Source: Actinoplanes auranticolor
GTDB taxonomy: Bacteria > Actinomycetota > Actinomycetes > Mycobacteriales > Micromonosporaceae
Reading direction: 5' to 3'
Length of the DNA: 64,000 nucleotides
Assembly (NCBI RefSeq): GCF_018332655.1
Contig: NZ_BOQL01000030.1
Coordinates: forward strand, 1-64,000
Position numbers and translations under genes: made by a program. Shown here in pieces: positions 1-8,090 of the stretch; position 1 is the first letter of the stretch, and the number at the start of each line of letters is the position of its first letter. The notes under the pieces were generated by a model, which was not told where the DNA came from, did not search any database, and saw only the letters and a program-made list of their open reading frames with translations.

Positions 1-278
1 TCGGGGTGGCCGGGGCCGGGTCGCCGGGCGGGGTCGGCAAGGCAAGTTGGCCGGGGGAACGGGCCGTCGGATTGGCGGGGCCGTGGCCGGGCGGCCGGGC
101 GGGGCCGACAAGGCAGGTCGGTCGGAGCAAGGGGTCGGGTTGGCCGAAGCCAGGCCGGCATAGCCGGGCCGGCACAGGGCGGGTCGGCCAAGGCGCCGAG
201 CCGGAGGCGCCGAGCCGGAGGCGCCCCGCCCATCAGGGCGCGTCGAGCCACCAGGGCGGCGTCGGCGCGCGCGACGTT
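1..278. repeat. Low-complexity degenerate repeat DNA, no convincing gene
   Basis: This GC-rich stretch lies directly 3' of the minus-strand NTase-like gene that ends at 279. A unit close to CCGGGCGGGGTCGGCAAGGC occurs at 24-43 and 95-114, with a weaker version near 175-193. A perfect 14-bp tandem duplication (GGCGCCGAGCCGGA) covers 193-206 and 207-220. Open frames exist on the plus strand, but their Gly/Pro/Arg composition follows the repeat and no start signal is seen. I read it as non-coding. The tail of a gene cut by the window edge is possible. Confidence 0.6.
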
Positions 279-959
279 TCATAGTCGTGTCGTTCGCACT
301 CGTGTGTCGATGAGGTGCACGCGTTCCTCGAGGCCACGGCGGGCGCTGACCGCGCGTTGCAGCTCCAGCGGCGGCACCCTGATCTCGTGGTCCTGCCATC
401 GCACGGCCTCCAGCCGCGCAGCCGCGACCAGGCCGAAATCAGTCGTCTCGGGCTGGTCGGCGGCCGGCCCCACGCCGCCCACCCATTCCACCCGTGCCCC
501 GAGCATCGCCCGGCCGAACCAGCGGCAGAACCAGTCGGCCGGGGCGACCGGCTCGATCAGCCCGTCCAGCAGCAGGTCGCCGGCCCGCCGGGCGTCCGCG
601 TCGGCGATGACCAGGTCCAGGTCGACCGGGGTGATCGGCAGGCCGCGGACGGACAGGGCCGCGCTGCCGGTCAGCCACCAGTCCACCCCGGCGCCGTCGA
701 GCCGCCGGCAGACCTCGGTGACGGTCCGCTGCCAGGGGATCGGGTCGAGCCCGGCGATCTGGCGTAGCACCGGCTCGATCAGCCGCTGGAAGTTCGCCCA
801 GGCCTCGTCCAGGTGCGGGGCGTCGGCGGGGAAACTCCGGCTCCAGTGACCGTCAGCGTCGGTGAAAGCCGCCTTGCGGACGGACGGCAGCAGCTCGCCG
901 GGGACGTCGAGGATCTGGAACTCGGTGGTCTGCCCGTGGTCGTGTCGTCGATAGCGCAC
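279..959 (-). CDS. Nucleotidyltransferase-fold protein (hypothetical)
   Basis: 226 aa from a GTG start. Around residues 95-120 it has a GS-A-L-x-x-R-G motif followed by a D-L-D-L-V pair of acidic residues. This is the arrangement of the minimal nucleotidyltransferase fold (GSxAL...DxD) seen in AbiEii-like and MNT-type proteins. The N-terminal third looks unrelated and includes a Trp-rich patch. No antitoxin-like partner is adjacent: the nearest gene is a divergent transglutaminase-like protein. Substrate and role are unknown. The family assignment rests on the motif alone. The start is uncertain because there is no clear ribosome-binding site. Confidence 0.6.
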   Translation of the reverse strand: MRYRRHDHGQTTEFQILDVPGELLPSVRKAAFTDADGHWSRSFPADAPHLDEAWANFQRLIEPVLRQIAGLDPIPWQRTVTEVCRRLDGAGVDWWLTGSAALSVRGLPITPVDLDLVIADADARRAGDLLLDGLIEPVAPADWFCRWFGRAMLGARVEWVGGVGPAADQPETTDFGLVAAARLEAVRWQDHEIRVPPLELQRAVSARRGLEERVHLIDTRVRTTRL

Positions 960-1056
960 GGGATCATCGGATCACGGTGGTACGACACAAACGCTTGACT
1001 CTGCCCCAGGGGCGGACGGTTCGGTGGGGTGATCGCCAACACGGGAGGAGACGGTG

Positions 1057-1905
1057 ATGGTCACCGATTGGGTGGAGCCGGGCGTCATGACGGCTGCCGG
1101 CAAGTACGCGGGCCTGCTCGACGGGCTGCCGGCCGACCCGGCCGGGATCGCCCGGGTCGTGCAGGGCCTGTTGATCCACGAGTTCTGGGTCGACGCGTAC
1201 GGCGTGACGCTGGCCGAGCCGGACCGCGACCGGGTCAACCTGCGCAAGGTCGAGCAGGTCCTCGACGCGGTCCTCGGCCGTGACGACCGGCCGCTGGACG
1301 TGCCGCGGGCGCCGGAGCAGCGGATCGCCACCAACTGCCGGGGGTTCTCGGTCATGTCCGTCGCCCTGTTCCGGGCGCGCGGCGTGCCGGCCCGGGCGCG
1401 GTGCGGGTTCGGGACCTACTTCAAGCCCGGCTGGTACGAGGACCACTGGGTGGCCGAGTACCACGACGGCGACCGGTGGAAGCTGCTCGACGCGCAGGTC
1501 GACGAGTTGCAGCGCGAGCAGATCGGGCTGAGCTTCGATCTGACCGACGTGCCGCGCGACGAGTTCGTGATCGCCGGGGACGCCTGGACGCGGACCCGGG
1601 GCGGCCGGGCCGACCCGGACCGCTTCGGGCTGACCACGATCAACGAGGCCGGTGCCTGGTGGATCGCGGCCAACCTCATGCGTGACGCCGCCGCGCTGGA
1701 CAATGTGGAGGTGCTGCCCTGGGATCTGTGGGGCGCGATGCCGGAGCCGGAGGACACCGTCGACGTGGCGCTCTTCGACGAGCTGGCCGCCGCGACCGCC
1801 GGTCCGTCCATGCCGGACGTCCGGCGGCTGCTGGGCGACGAGCGGCTGCGGATCCCGGGCGAGGTCTTCAACGTCCAGCACGGCCGCAAGGAAGCGCTGG
1901 TCTAG
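1057..1905 (+). CDS. Transglutaminase-like domain protein
   Basis: 282 aa. The ATG at 1057 follows a GGGAGGAG ribosome-binding site at 1043-1050; a GTG three bases earlier is the alternative. The papain-like triad of the transglutaminase-core family is visible: Cys94 in NCRGFS, His130 in EDHWVAEY and Asp145 in KLLDAQVD. There is no signal peptide or membrane segment, so a cytoplasmic protein is likely. Members of this family are proteases, peptide N-glycanases or amide hydrolases; the substrate cannot be inferred here. The stop codon TAG sits in the first of four in-frame degenerate repeats of the type RKEAPVQ that run on past it (1883-2000), so the C terminus may once have been longer. Confidence 0.75.
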   Translation: MVTDWVEPGVMTAAGKYAGLLDGLPADPAGIARVVQGLLIHEFWVDAYGVTLAEPDRDRVNLRKVEQVLDAVLGRDDRPLDVPRAPEQRIATNCRGFSVMSVALFRARGVPARARCGFGTYFKPGWYEDHWVAEYHDGDRWKLLDAQVDELQREQIGLSFDLTDVPRDEFVIAGDAWTRTRGGRADPDRFGLTTINEAGAWWIAANLMRDAAALDNVEVLPWDLWGAMPEPEDTVDVALFDELAAATAGPSMPDVRRLLGDERLRIPGEVFNVQHGRKEALV

Positions 1906-2000
1906 CCGGACGAGCTGGACCAGCACAGCCGCAAGGAAGCACCGGTCCAGCCCGGCGGCAGGGAAGCGCCGGTCCAGAACGGCAGCAAGGGAACGCCGGA
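1883..2000 (+). repeat. Degenerate tandem repeats over the transglutaminase stop codon
   Basis: Four units resembling GGCAAGGAAGCGCCGGTCCAG have their GCAAG cores at about 1886, 1931, 1958 and 1985, giving spacings of 45, 27 and 27 bp, all multiples of 9. The first unit contains the TAG stop of the upstream gene where the second and third have CAG. All four lie in the same reading frame. Confidence 0.7.
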
Positions 2001-2013
2001 GAAGCCGGGCCGG

Positions 2014-2577
2014 TCAGCGGTAGCCGGGTGCCTCGGTCTCGTGGATGGCCAGCTCCTCGGCGCTGGCCCCGCCGCCGGCCGCGCCCGCGTCGTACGCCAC
2101 GTTGTCCGGCTCAGCGTCGTAGCCGTACCCCTCGTCCGGTTCCACCAGCCGGCCCACCGGATCGGGCGAGGTGCCGTCGAGCTGGCCGTGGTCGTACAGG
2201 GAGACCGGCGAGTCGGGGTCGGAGATGGGGCTCTCGCCGTACACGTCGGCGTCCAGCCGGGCCTGGGCCGCGCCCTGCTCGTCGATCGCCTCGTCGGCCA
2301 GCGGGCCGGGGGACTCCAGCGGGTCCTCCGGCTGGATGTCCGGCTGCTCCTGCGAGAGGCGGTAGTCCAGGGATTCCCCGGCGCGCTGTTCCTCCGCGGT
2401 GGTGCCGTACTTGTCGACCGCCACCGGGTGGTCGGCCGGCAGCGCCGCCGGGTCCGGGCCGTCCGCCGACCGGCCGGTCTCGACGTCGTCGTAGGCGGTC
2501 GAGTCGTCGTCCGCGGTGCCGGGCAGGCCCTCGGCCTCGGGGTCGGACGCCGGGGTGGGGTAGTCGTTGTCTCGCAT
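2014..2577 (-). CDS. DUF5709-like acidic protein
   Basis: 187 aa if started at MRDNDYPTP; an upstream in-frame ATG at 2613 would add 12 residues, and neither has a clear ribosome-binding site. It is strongly acidic, rich in Asp, Glu, Pro and Gly, and probably largely disordered. The central stretch GTTAEEQRAGESLDYRLSQE followed by PDIQPED is the recognisable conserved block of the actinobacterial DUF5709 family. There is no signal peptide or transmembrane segment. Its function is unknown. It is one of several small acidic proteins in this window (also near 31.2, 50.2 and 53.7 kb). Confidence 0.65.
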   Translation of the reverse strand: MRDNDYPTPASDPEAEGLPGTADDDSTAYDDVETGRSADGPDPAALPADHPVAVDKYGTTAEEQRAGESLDYRLSQEQPDIQPEDPLESPGPLADEAIDEQGAAQARLDADVYGESPISDPDSPVSLYDHGQLDGTSPDPVGRLVEPDEGYGYDAEPDNVAYDAGAAGGGASAEELAIHETEAPGYR

Positions 2578-2634
2578 GCGGTGTGCGTACCCGTTCGGCG
2601 GGCGGCCATGCATCCGGACGTACCGGACATCAGG

Positions 2635-3879
2635 TCAGGGTGGCGGGAGATCGAGCGGCGCGTGGGCGGGCCCCGAGACCGGGACGGCGCCGGAGTGTGG
2701 TGGCGCCGGACTCAGCCACTGCGCGATCAGGATGGTGGCGTCGTCCTGCAGGTTGCCGTGCTGGTGGTCGAGGATCGCGTGGACCAGCCGGCGGGTGGTC
2801 TCCGGCAGCGGCACCTGCTCGGCGACGGCCCGGCACGCGAACGCCACCAGCCGGTCGAGGCCGAATTCCTCGCCGTCGGGCGTGCGCGCCTCGGTGATGC
2901 CGTCGGTGTGCAGCAGCAGCAGGTCGCCGGGGATGAGCTGCTCCTCGATGACCATCGGCGGGCGCTGATCCCCGAGGACGACCGGCAGGGCGGTGGGGGT
3001 GGGCAGGACGCTGACCACCTGTCCGTGGCGCAGCACCATCCCGCTCGGGTGGCCGGCGGAGATCACCCGCAGCAGGCCGGTGCGCTGGTCCAGCTCCGCC
3101 AGCACGGCGGTGATCAGACCGGACCGGTCGTGGTCGCGGATGGCGCCGTCGATGTGGTGGTAGGTGGCGATCAGGTCGAGGTCGAGGCGACGGGCATTGC
3201 GGTACGCCGCCAGGGCCAGCGACACCAGCATGACCGACCGCATGCCGCCGGCCGAGCCGTGCCCGGTGGCGTCGAAGAGCGCCAGGTGCGCGGTGTCGCC
3301 GTTGACCGCGTAGTCGAAGGCGTCCCCGCCGACGTCGTAGCAGGGCTCCAGCACCCCGCTGATCATCATGTGCCCGGTGGAGAACGACAACGGCGGCAGC
3401 TGGCTGCGCAACAGCTCCGCGGCCAGCTGCATGGGCTTACGCCGCCGCAGCTGCTCGACCTCGTCGCTGTACTGGGCGCGGGTGATCAGCAGCTCGGCGA
3501 ACACCGAGGCCAGAGTCATGCAGTCGTCGACGGCCCGTTCGTCCAGGGGCGTAGCGGCAGCGACTTCCAGCACGCCGAGCCGCTCGACACCGTCGAGGAT
3601 CGGCACCCACAGCCCGGCCCCGCCGCCCTCGGCAGGGCAGGGAACGGACCGCATGAACGCCTGCCCCGGCCGGGAGCCGTCGATGGTCACCGGCTCCCGG
3701 GCCGGGGCGCTGCCGCCCAGTAGCGGCCGCAGCTCGCGCTGCTGATGGTCCACCACGTAGATCACCACGGCATCGGCGCCCACCTGGCGCGCGACGCGCA
3801 TGGCCATCTCCGGCAGGTCCTGCGGGCGGGCGTGGTGGGCCTCCTGCAGCAGCTGCCGCAGCGACGCCAACCCGCTCAT
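2635..3879 (-). CDS. GAF domain / SpoIIE-type PP2C phosphatase
   Basis: 414 aa with a good ribosome-binding site (AAGGGGG) before the ATG. Residues about 20-160 look like a GAF sensor domain. From about residue 185 the SpoIIE/RsbU-type PP2C core is seen: GGDAFDY, the metal-binding stretch LFDATGHGSAGG, SAGHPSG and LLLHTDGITEAR. Such enzymes dephosphorylate anti-sigma-factor antagonists of the STAS type and so release SigB/SigF-like sigma factors. STAS proteins (21.2, 31.9, 34.5 kb) and a SigF-like sigma factor (26.9 kb) lie in the same window. A functional link is inference. Confidence 0.85.
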   Translation of the reverse strand: MSGLASLRQLLQEAHHARPQDLPEMAMRVARQVGADAVVIYVVDHQQRELRPLLGGSAPAREPVTIDGSRPGQAFMRSVPCPAEGGGAGLWVPILDGVERLGVLEVAAATPLDERAVDDCMTLASVFAELLITRAQYSDEVEQLRRRKPMQLAAELLRSQLPPLSFSTGHMMISGVLEPCYDVGGDAFDYAVNGDTAHLALFDATGHGSAGGMRSVMLVSLALAAYRNARRLDLDLIATYHHIDGAIRDHDRSGLITAVLAELDQRTGLLRVISAGHPSGMVLRHGQVVSVLPTPTALPVVLGDQRPPMVIEEQLIPGDLLLLHTDGITEARTPDGEEFGLDRLVAFACRAVAEQVPLPETTRRLVHAILDHQHGNLQDDATILIAQWLSPAPPHSGAVPVSGPAHAPLDLPPP

Positions 3880-3945
3880 GCCGACCCCCTTCGCCGTTCG
3901 CTCAGGTGATCGTTCCCCGGTCGGGCCCTGCTGAATCCCGCGCGC

Positions 3946-4845
3946 TCACGCCAGCGGCTTGCCGCCGGTCACCCCCAGCACCTCACCGGTCACGTAGCTG
4001 GACTCCTGGGACGCGAAGAAGACGTACGCCGGGGCCAGCTCGGCCGGCTGCCCGGCCCGGCCCAGCGGGGTGTCCTCGCCGAACGACTCGACCTTCTCCT
4101 CCGGCATGGTCGCCGGGATCAGCGGGGTCCAGATCGGCCCCGGCGCCACCGCGTTGACCCGGATGCCCCGCTCTGCCAGGTCGGCGCCGAGCGCCTTGGT
4201 GAACGCCACGATGCCGGCCTTGGTGGTCGCGTAGTCCAGCAGCTCGGGCGAGGGCTGGTACGCCTGGATCGACGCGGTGTTGATGATCGTCGAACCCGGC
4301 TGCATGTGCGGGACGGCCGCCTTGCTCAGCCAGAACATCGCGTACAGGTTGGTTTTGAGCACGCGGTCGAACTGCTCCGTGGTGATGTCGGCGATGCCGC
4401 CGGACTGGGCCATCTGGAACGCCGCGTTGTTGACCAGGATGTCCAGCCCGCCGAGCTCGTCGACCGCCCGCTGCACGAGCGTGGTGCAGTGCTGCTCGTC
4501 GCGGATGTCGCCCGCGACTGTGACCGCCTTGCGGCCGGCCTTCTCCACCAGCTGAGCGGTGTCCCGGGCATCCTCCTCCTCGTCGGGAAGGTACGAGATG
4601 AGCACGTCGGCGCCCTCTCGCGCGAACGCGATGGCGACCGCGCGCCCGATCCCCGAGTCACCGCCGGTGATGAGGGCGCGTTTGCCGGTGAGCCGCCCGT
4701 TGCCCCGGTAGCTCTCCTCGCCGTGGTCCGGCTCGTCGTCCATGTCCCGGGTGACGCCGGGATGCGGGATCTGCTCGCTGTCCTGCTGCTCGGGACCCTT
4801 GTACTGCTCCTGCGGGTCCTGCTGGCCGTACTGGTCCTCGGGCAC
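3946..4845 (-). CDS. SDR oxidoreductase, YghA/GsiB-neighbour type with hydrophilic N-terminal tail
   Basis: 299 aa, GTG start with AGAGGA upstream. Residues 1-50 form a Gln/Glu/Asp-rich tail. After it comes a classical short-chain dehydrogenase: the TGGDSGIG cofactor loop near residue 60, the NNAA motif, Ser in NTASIQAYQ, and the YATTK catalytic Tyr/Lys pair. The tail plus TGGDSGIGRAVA layout is typical of the stress-associated SDRs related to E. coli YghA and B. subtilis YhdF/YhxC. The substrate is unknown. The gene runs convergently to the second SDR's neighbour and is not in an obvious operon. Confidence 0.85.
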   Translation of the reverse strand: MPEDQYGQQDPQEQYKGPEQQDSEQIPHPGVTRDMDDEPDHGEESYRGNGRLTGKRALITGGDSGIGRAVAIAFAREGADVLISYLPDEEEDARDTAQLVEKAGRKAVTVAGDIRDEQHCTTLVQRAVDELGGLDILVNNAAFQMAQSGGIADITTEQFDRVLKTNLYAMFWLSKAAVPHMQPGSTIINTASIQAYQPSPELLDYATTKAGIVAFTKALGADLAERGIRVNAVAPGPIWTPLIPATMPEEKVESFGEDTPLGRAGQPAELAPAYVFFASQESSYVTGEVLGVTGGKPLA

Positions 4846-4900
4846 GGTGCCATCCTCTCGACGATGCGGATGACCACGGGTTTCCCCGCAATGGTGCTTC

Positions 4901-5152
4901 CTAACGGCGGGTTTCGTTCGTGCCGACCGACTGCCGGACCACCCGGCGCGCCCAGCGCATCCGCTCGGCTGCCAGGTCGGGGTGCTCGCCGAACTCGTAC
5001 GCCATCCGGGCCGAACAACCGCGCGGCCCGTCCTGCCGCAGCAGATCCGTGACCGTCCGGTCGACGACCTCGGTGTCCTTGACGTCCGCTGCCTGCAGAT
5101 CCGAGGCGAACAGCGCTTCGGCGCGCGTGACGTCGTCAGCGGACTCCTGCAT
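4901..5152 (-). CDS. Small hypothetical protein
   Basis: 83 aa. The start is set by a near-perfect ribosome-binding site (AGGAGGTG) ending about 6 nt before the ATG at 5152. The frame stays open further upstream, but an upstream start would place this site inside the gene. The protein is charged, mostly helical by composition, and has no membrane segment. It contains an RAEALFASDLQ block and a C-terminal AERMRWARRVVRQSVGT block. I do not recognise the family. It lies between two SDR genes and is transcribed toward the first. Confidence 0.65.
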   Translation of the reverse strand: MQESADDVTRAEALFASDLQAADVKDTEVVDRTVTDLLRQDGPRGCSARMAYEFGEHPDLAAERMRWARRVVRQSVGTNETRR

Positions 5153-5300
5153 CTCTTTCACCTCCTCTCCCATCCCGTGCTTCAACTGTGCCCCGGCATC
5201 GGTGAATCCCCTCGTCGCGGTGAGGGCTGACACAGCACCGCAGGCGTAACGGGGGCCGCACCGGGTAGGTCGCAGGGATCACCGTCCGGGAGGTACCGAG

Positions 5301-6317
5301 ATGTCCAAGCCCCTGTCCGAGCAGGTCGTCGTGATCGTCGGCGCGTCCAGCGGCATCGGCCGGGCGAGCGCGTTGGCCTTCGCGGCCCGCGGCGCCGAGG
5401 TCGTCTGTGCCGCCCGCAGCACCCAGGCCCTGGACACTGTGGTCGGCGAGATCCGGCAGGCGGGTGGCAGCGCCGTCGCGGCGCCGGCCGACATCACGGA
5501 TCCGGCGGCGGTGCGCGCACTGGCCGAGCGGGCCGAGCGGGAGTACGGCCGGATCGACACCTGGGTCAACGTGGCCGCCGTCGGGGTGTGGGGCCGGGTC
5601 GAGGACATCACCGCCGCCGAGTTCGAGCGGGTGATGCGGGTCAACTTCCTGGGGCACGTGCACGGGGTGCACGCCGCGCTGCCGGCGTTGCGGCGGGCCG
5701 GCGGCGGCACGATCATCGGCGTCTCGTCGGCGGAGGGCGTGCGGGCCGTGCCCCTGCAGGCCCCGTACGCGGCCAGCAAGTTCGCCCTCCGCGCGCTCTA
5801 CGACTGTCTTCGCTCGGAGCTGGCGCAGGACGGCGAGCCGATCGCGGTGACCACGATCCTGCCGGCCTCGATGGACACCCCGTTCTTCGAGCACGCCCGC
5901 AGCAAGCTGGGCGTCATGGTCAAGCCGCCACCGCCGGTGTACGCGCCCGAGATCGTGGCCGACAGCATCGTCTACGCCGCCCGGCATCCCCGGCGCGAGA
6001 TCCCGGTCGGCGGCGCCGCGGCGGCGCTGATGCTCGCCCAGCGGCTGTCGCCGGCGCTGACCGACGCGGTCCTGGCGATCCGCCGTTTCGGGGTTTCGTC
6101 GCAGCGCACCGACCGCCCGGACAACGGCGTGGACAACCTCGACGAAGCACTCGACGGCCCCGGGCAGATCCACGGCAGCCACCCCGGACTCGTGCTGCGG
6201 CACAGCCCGTTCACCCGGCTGATCGGCCGGCGACCGGGGCCCGGTGACCTCGCGACGGCCCTGGTGCGCCTGCTGCACCGCGCTCCGCGGCGGGAGCCGG
6301 AGCGGGCGCCGGCCTGA
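5301..6317 (+). CDS. SDR oxidoreductase with C-terminal extension
   Basis: 338 aa with GGAGG before the ATG. The Rossmann loop is GASSGIG near residue 14. The N-A-A motif appears as VNVAAVG, the catalytic Ser lies in GVSSAEG, and the Tyr-Lys pair is YAASK. About 100 residues follow the normal end of the SDR core, as in the actinobacterial SDR family whose members carry a C-terminal amphipathic or membrane-associating part. The substrate is unknown. A GGGTA box at 5263-5267 with GGCGT 16 nt upstream could be a SigB/SigF-type promoter, but this is weak. Confidence 0.85.
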   Translation: MSKPLSEQVVVIVGASSGIGRASALAFAARGAEVVCAARSTQALDTVVGEIRQAGGSAVAAPADITDPAAVRALAERAEREYGRIDTWVNVAAVGVWGRVEDITAAEFERVMRVNFLGHVHGVHAALPALRRAGGGTIIGVSSAEGVRAVPLQAPYAASKFALRALYDCLRSELAQDGEPIAVTTILPASMDTPFFEHARSKLGVMVKPPPPVYAPEIVADSIVYAARHPRREIPVGGAAAALMLAQRLSPALTDAVLAIRRFGVSSQRTDRPDNGVDNLDEALDGPGQIHGSHPGLVLRHSPFTRLIGRRPGPGDLATALVRLLHRAPRREPERAPA

Positions 6318-6322
6318 CCTGG

Positions 6323-6790
6323 TCATAACCGCGGGTGCGCCTCCTCGATGGTCGGTGCGTTCAGGTAGAGCAGCAGAGCCTGCTGGTCGCCGGGGTCGAG
6401 GTCGGCGAAGCGCTCGTACGCGAGGTGCCGCGAGCGCGTGGTCTCGGCGGCGAGCAGTGCCGTGATGGCCGCCCAGGACAGCGTGACCAGGTGGAACAGC
6501 CGGCTCTCCTGCAACGGGGGCAGCCGGCTCAGCTCACCGAGGGCGGTCACGGCGGCGTCCTCGCTGCGGGCCCGCAGGGCCAGCTCGAAGACCGCCCGGG
6601 CCCGGTACGGGGTGCAGCCCCAGGCCAGCGCCTTCAGCTGGGTCACGGACATGCCGTGCACCCACAGTTCCGCGGCGCGCGGCGAGGCCGGCGGGCTGCT
6701 CAACGCCCGGCCGTGCAGGTAGCGGCGCATCTTGAGCGCGCCGGCGCGGGTCGCGAAGGACCGGGCCGGCGGTCTGACGGAGTAGTTCAT
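6323..6790 (-). CDS. Hypothetical protein
   Basis: 155 aa, ATG preceded by GTGAGG. It is a soluble, Ala/Leu/Arg-rich and probably helical protein with no recognised motif. The C-terminal half (SRLFHLVTLSWAAITALLA, then LAYERFADLDPGDQQALLLY) resembles helical-bundle proteins of unknown function. The 3' end lies only 5 bp from the convergent SDR gene. The frame is well supported by codon composition, the function is not known. Confidence 0.6.
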   Translation of the reverse strand: MNYSVRPPARSFATRAGALKMRRYLHGRALSSPPASPRAAELWVHGMSVTQLKALAWGCTPYRARAVFELALRARSEDAAVTALGELSRLPPLQESRLFHLVTLSWAAITALLAAETTRSRHLAYERFADLDPGDQQALLLYLNAPTIEEAHPRL

Positions 6791-6819
6791 GGACCGTGCC
6801 TCACTGTGTCGGGGATGGG

Positions 6820-6864
6820 GTGACGGCGCCCCACGCGGGGGGCGGGCGCTTGGGACGCCGTCAC
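6820..6864 (-). terminator. Hairpin 3' of the lipase gene
   Basis: Arms GTGACGGCG (6820-6828) and CGCCGTCAC (6856-6864) are perfectly complementary and enclose a G/C-rich inner hairpin. It lies 19 nt after the lipase stop codon in its direction of transcription. There is no T-tract, as is common for actinobacterial terminators. Confidence 0.5.
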
Positions 6865-6883
6865 CGACTACCGCTCGCCGTGC

Positions 6884-8002
6884 TCAGGCGAGCTTCGTCG
6901 CGATCCAGTCGGCGACCTGGCTGGTCGTCGCGAAGACCGCGCCGTCATGGTTGGCGCCGCTGACCGGGACGAAGTCCACGGTCACCGTCTGGTACGCCCG
7001 CAGCTGGTCGACCAGCACGTCGGCGGTGAGGAAGTACGGGACCGCCTCGTCGTCCGTGCCCTGCACGAGCAGCACCGGTGCGGTGGGTGCCGTCTGCGCG
7101 GGATTGACGTGGGTGGAGAGCTTGGCGATCACCGGGTCCGGCAGCGCGCCGCCGACCAGCAGCTGCTCGGGCGTCAGCCCGTCGTAGGTGTCGAGGATCT
7201 TGTACAGGCAGTCGGTCTGCAGGACGCCGGCCCGCTGCTGGGCCGGGGGGGCGAGCACCGAGTTCGGGTTGAAGGAGGGGTCCACCGCGCTGAGGCCGTA
7301 CAGGGCCATCACGAGGTAGCCCTGGCCCGGCGTGCCCGGGATCAGCGGGGCGAAGATGTCGGCGTTGGAGACCGGGGCGATGGCCGCCACACCCTTGAGG
7401 ACCAGCGCGCCGTCGTAGCTCGGGGCGAGCTGGCCGGTGAAGAGCGCACCCTGGCCGCCCTGCGAGTGGCCGTCGACCGCGTACGCGGTGGTGAGCTTGC
7501 TGTCCAGCTTCCGCGCCGCCTTGACACTGTCGATCATGGCGCGGGCCTCGCTCATCCCGACCAGGTACGGGTGCGCCGACGGCGTGCCCAGCCCCGGGTA
7601 GTCGGGGGCGGCCACGGTCCAGCCCTTGGCCAGCAGCGCGGCGATCGCCGCCCGTGCCTCCGGCCAGAAGACGGCCTGACTGGCCGACGGCGCGCACTTG
7701 TCGGCCAGCCCGGTGGTGCCGTGTCCCCACACCACCGTCTTGTTCTTCTTGTTGGACTTCGGGGTGATGATCAGCCCGGTGGCGGTGATCGTGCTCCCGG
7801 TGACCGAGGTGGAGACGTACGCGATGCGTCTGGCGGTCGCCAGCGGGGAGAGCTCGGCCGGCAGGGTCGTGGTGACGTTGAGCAGGACCGTGCCGGGTGC
7901 CACGGCTGCCTTGGCCGGTGAGCCCGCGAAGAACAGCATGGCGGTGCTCAGCAGGGCCACCTGAAAGGCGGCGAGCCAGGCGTGGAAACGGGCAGAGTTC
8001 AT
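6884..8002 (-). CDS. Secreted lipase (LIP family alpha/beta hydrolase)
   Basis: 372 aa. The N-terminal signal peptide has a hydrophobic core and an SPAKAA cleavage region near residue 32. The alpha/beta-hydrolase features are the WGHGTTG oxyanion region, the nucleophile elbow GHSQGG, an Asp in GTDDEAVP and a His in GANHDGAV. The elbow GHSQGG, an internal Cys and the overall length match the secretory lipase (PF03583) family. It is probably exported and acts on triacylglycerols or esters outside the cell. Ribosome-binding site AAAGGG. The gene is monocistronic with a hairpin downstream. Confidence 0.85.
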   Translation of the reverse strand: MNSARFHAWLAAFQVALLSTAMLFFAGSPAKAAVAPGTVLLNVTTTLPAELSPLATARRIAYVSTSVTGSTITATGLIITPKSNKKNKTVVWGHGTTGLADKCAPSASQAVFWPEARAAIAALLAKGWTVAAPDYPGLGTPSAHPYLVGMSEARAMIDSVKAARKLDSKLTTAYAVDGHSQGGQGALFTGQLAPSYDGALVLKGVAAIAPVSNADIFAPLIPGTPGQGYLVMALYGLSAVDPSFNPNSVLAPPAQQRAGVLQTDCLYKILDTYDGLTPEQLLVGGALPDPVIAKLSTHVNPAQTAPTAPVLLVQGTDDEAVPYFLTADVLVDQLRAYQTVTVDFVPVSGANHDGAVFATTSQVADWIATKLA

Positions 8003-8090
8003 CTACGGATCCCTTTCGAGGACGGTGAATCCGGGCATGCGGAAGCCCGGTGTGAATTGCGGAAATGGTGGAGAAGGAGCGGAGAACGGG

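Noticed and set aside
6..284. 92-residue gene at the window start
   Set aside because: The open frame follows the repeat structure and has no start signal.
964..1926. Long minus-strand open frame opposite the transglutaminase gene
   Set aside because: Composition is that of a GC-rich antisense shadow; the plus strand has a ribosome-binding site and a full catalytic triad.
2041..3723. 560-residue plus-strand open frame over the phosphatase and DUF5709-like genes
   Set aside because: It spans two well-supported minus-strand genes and has no domain features.
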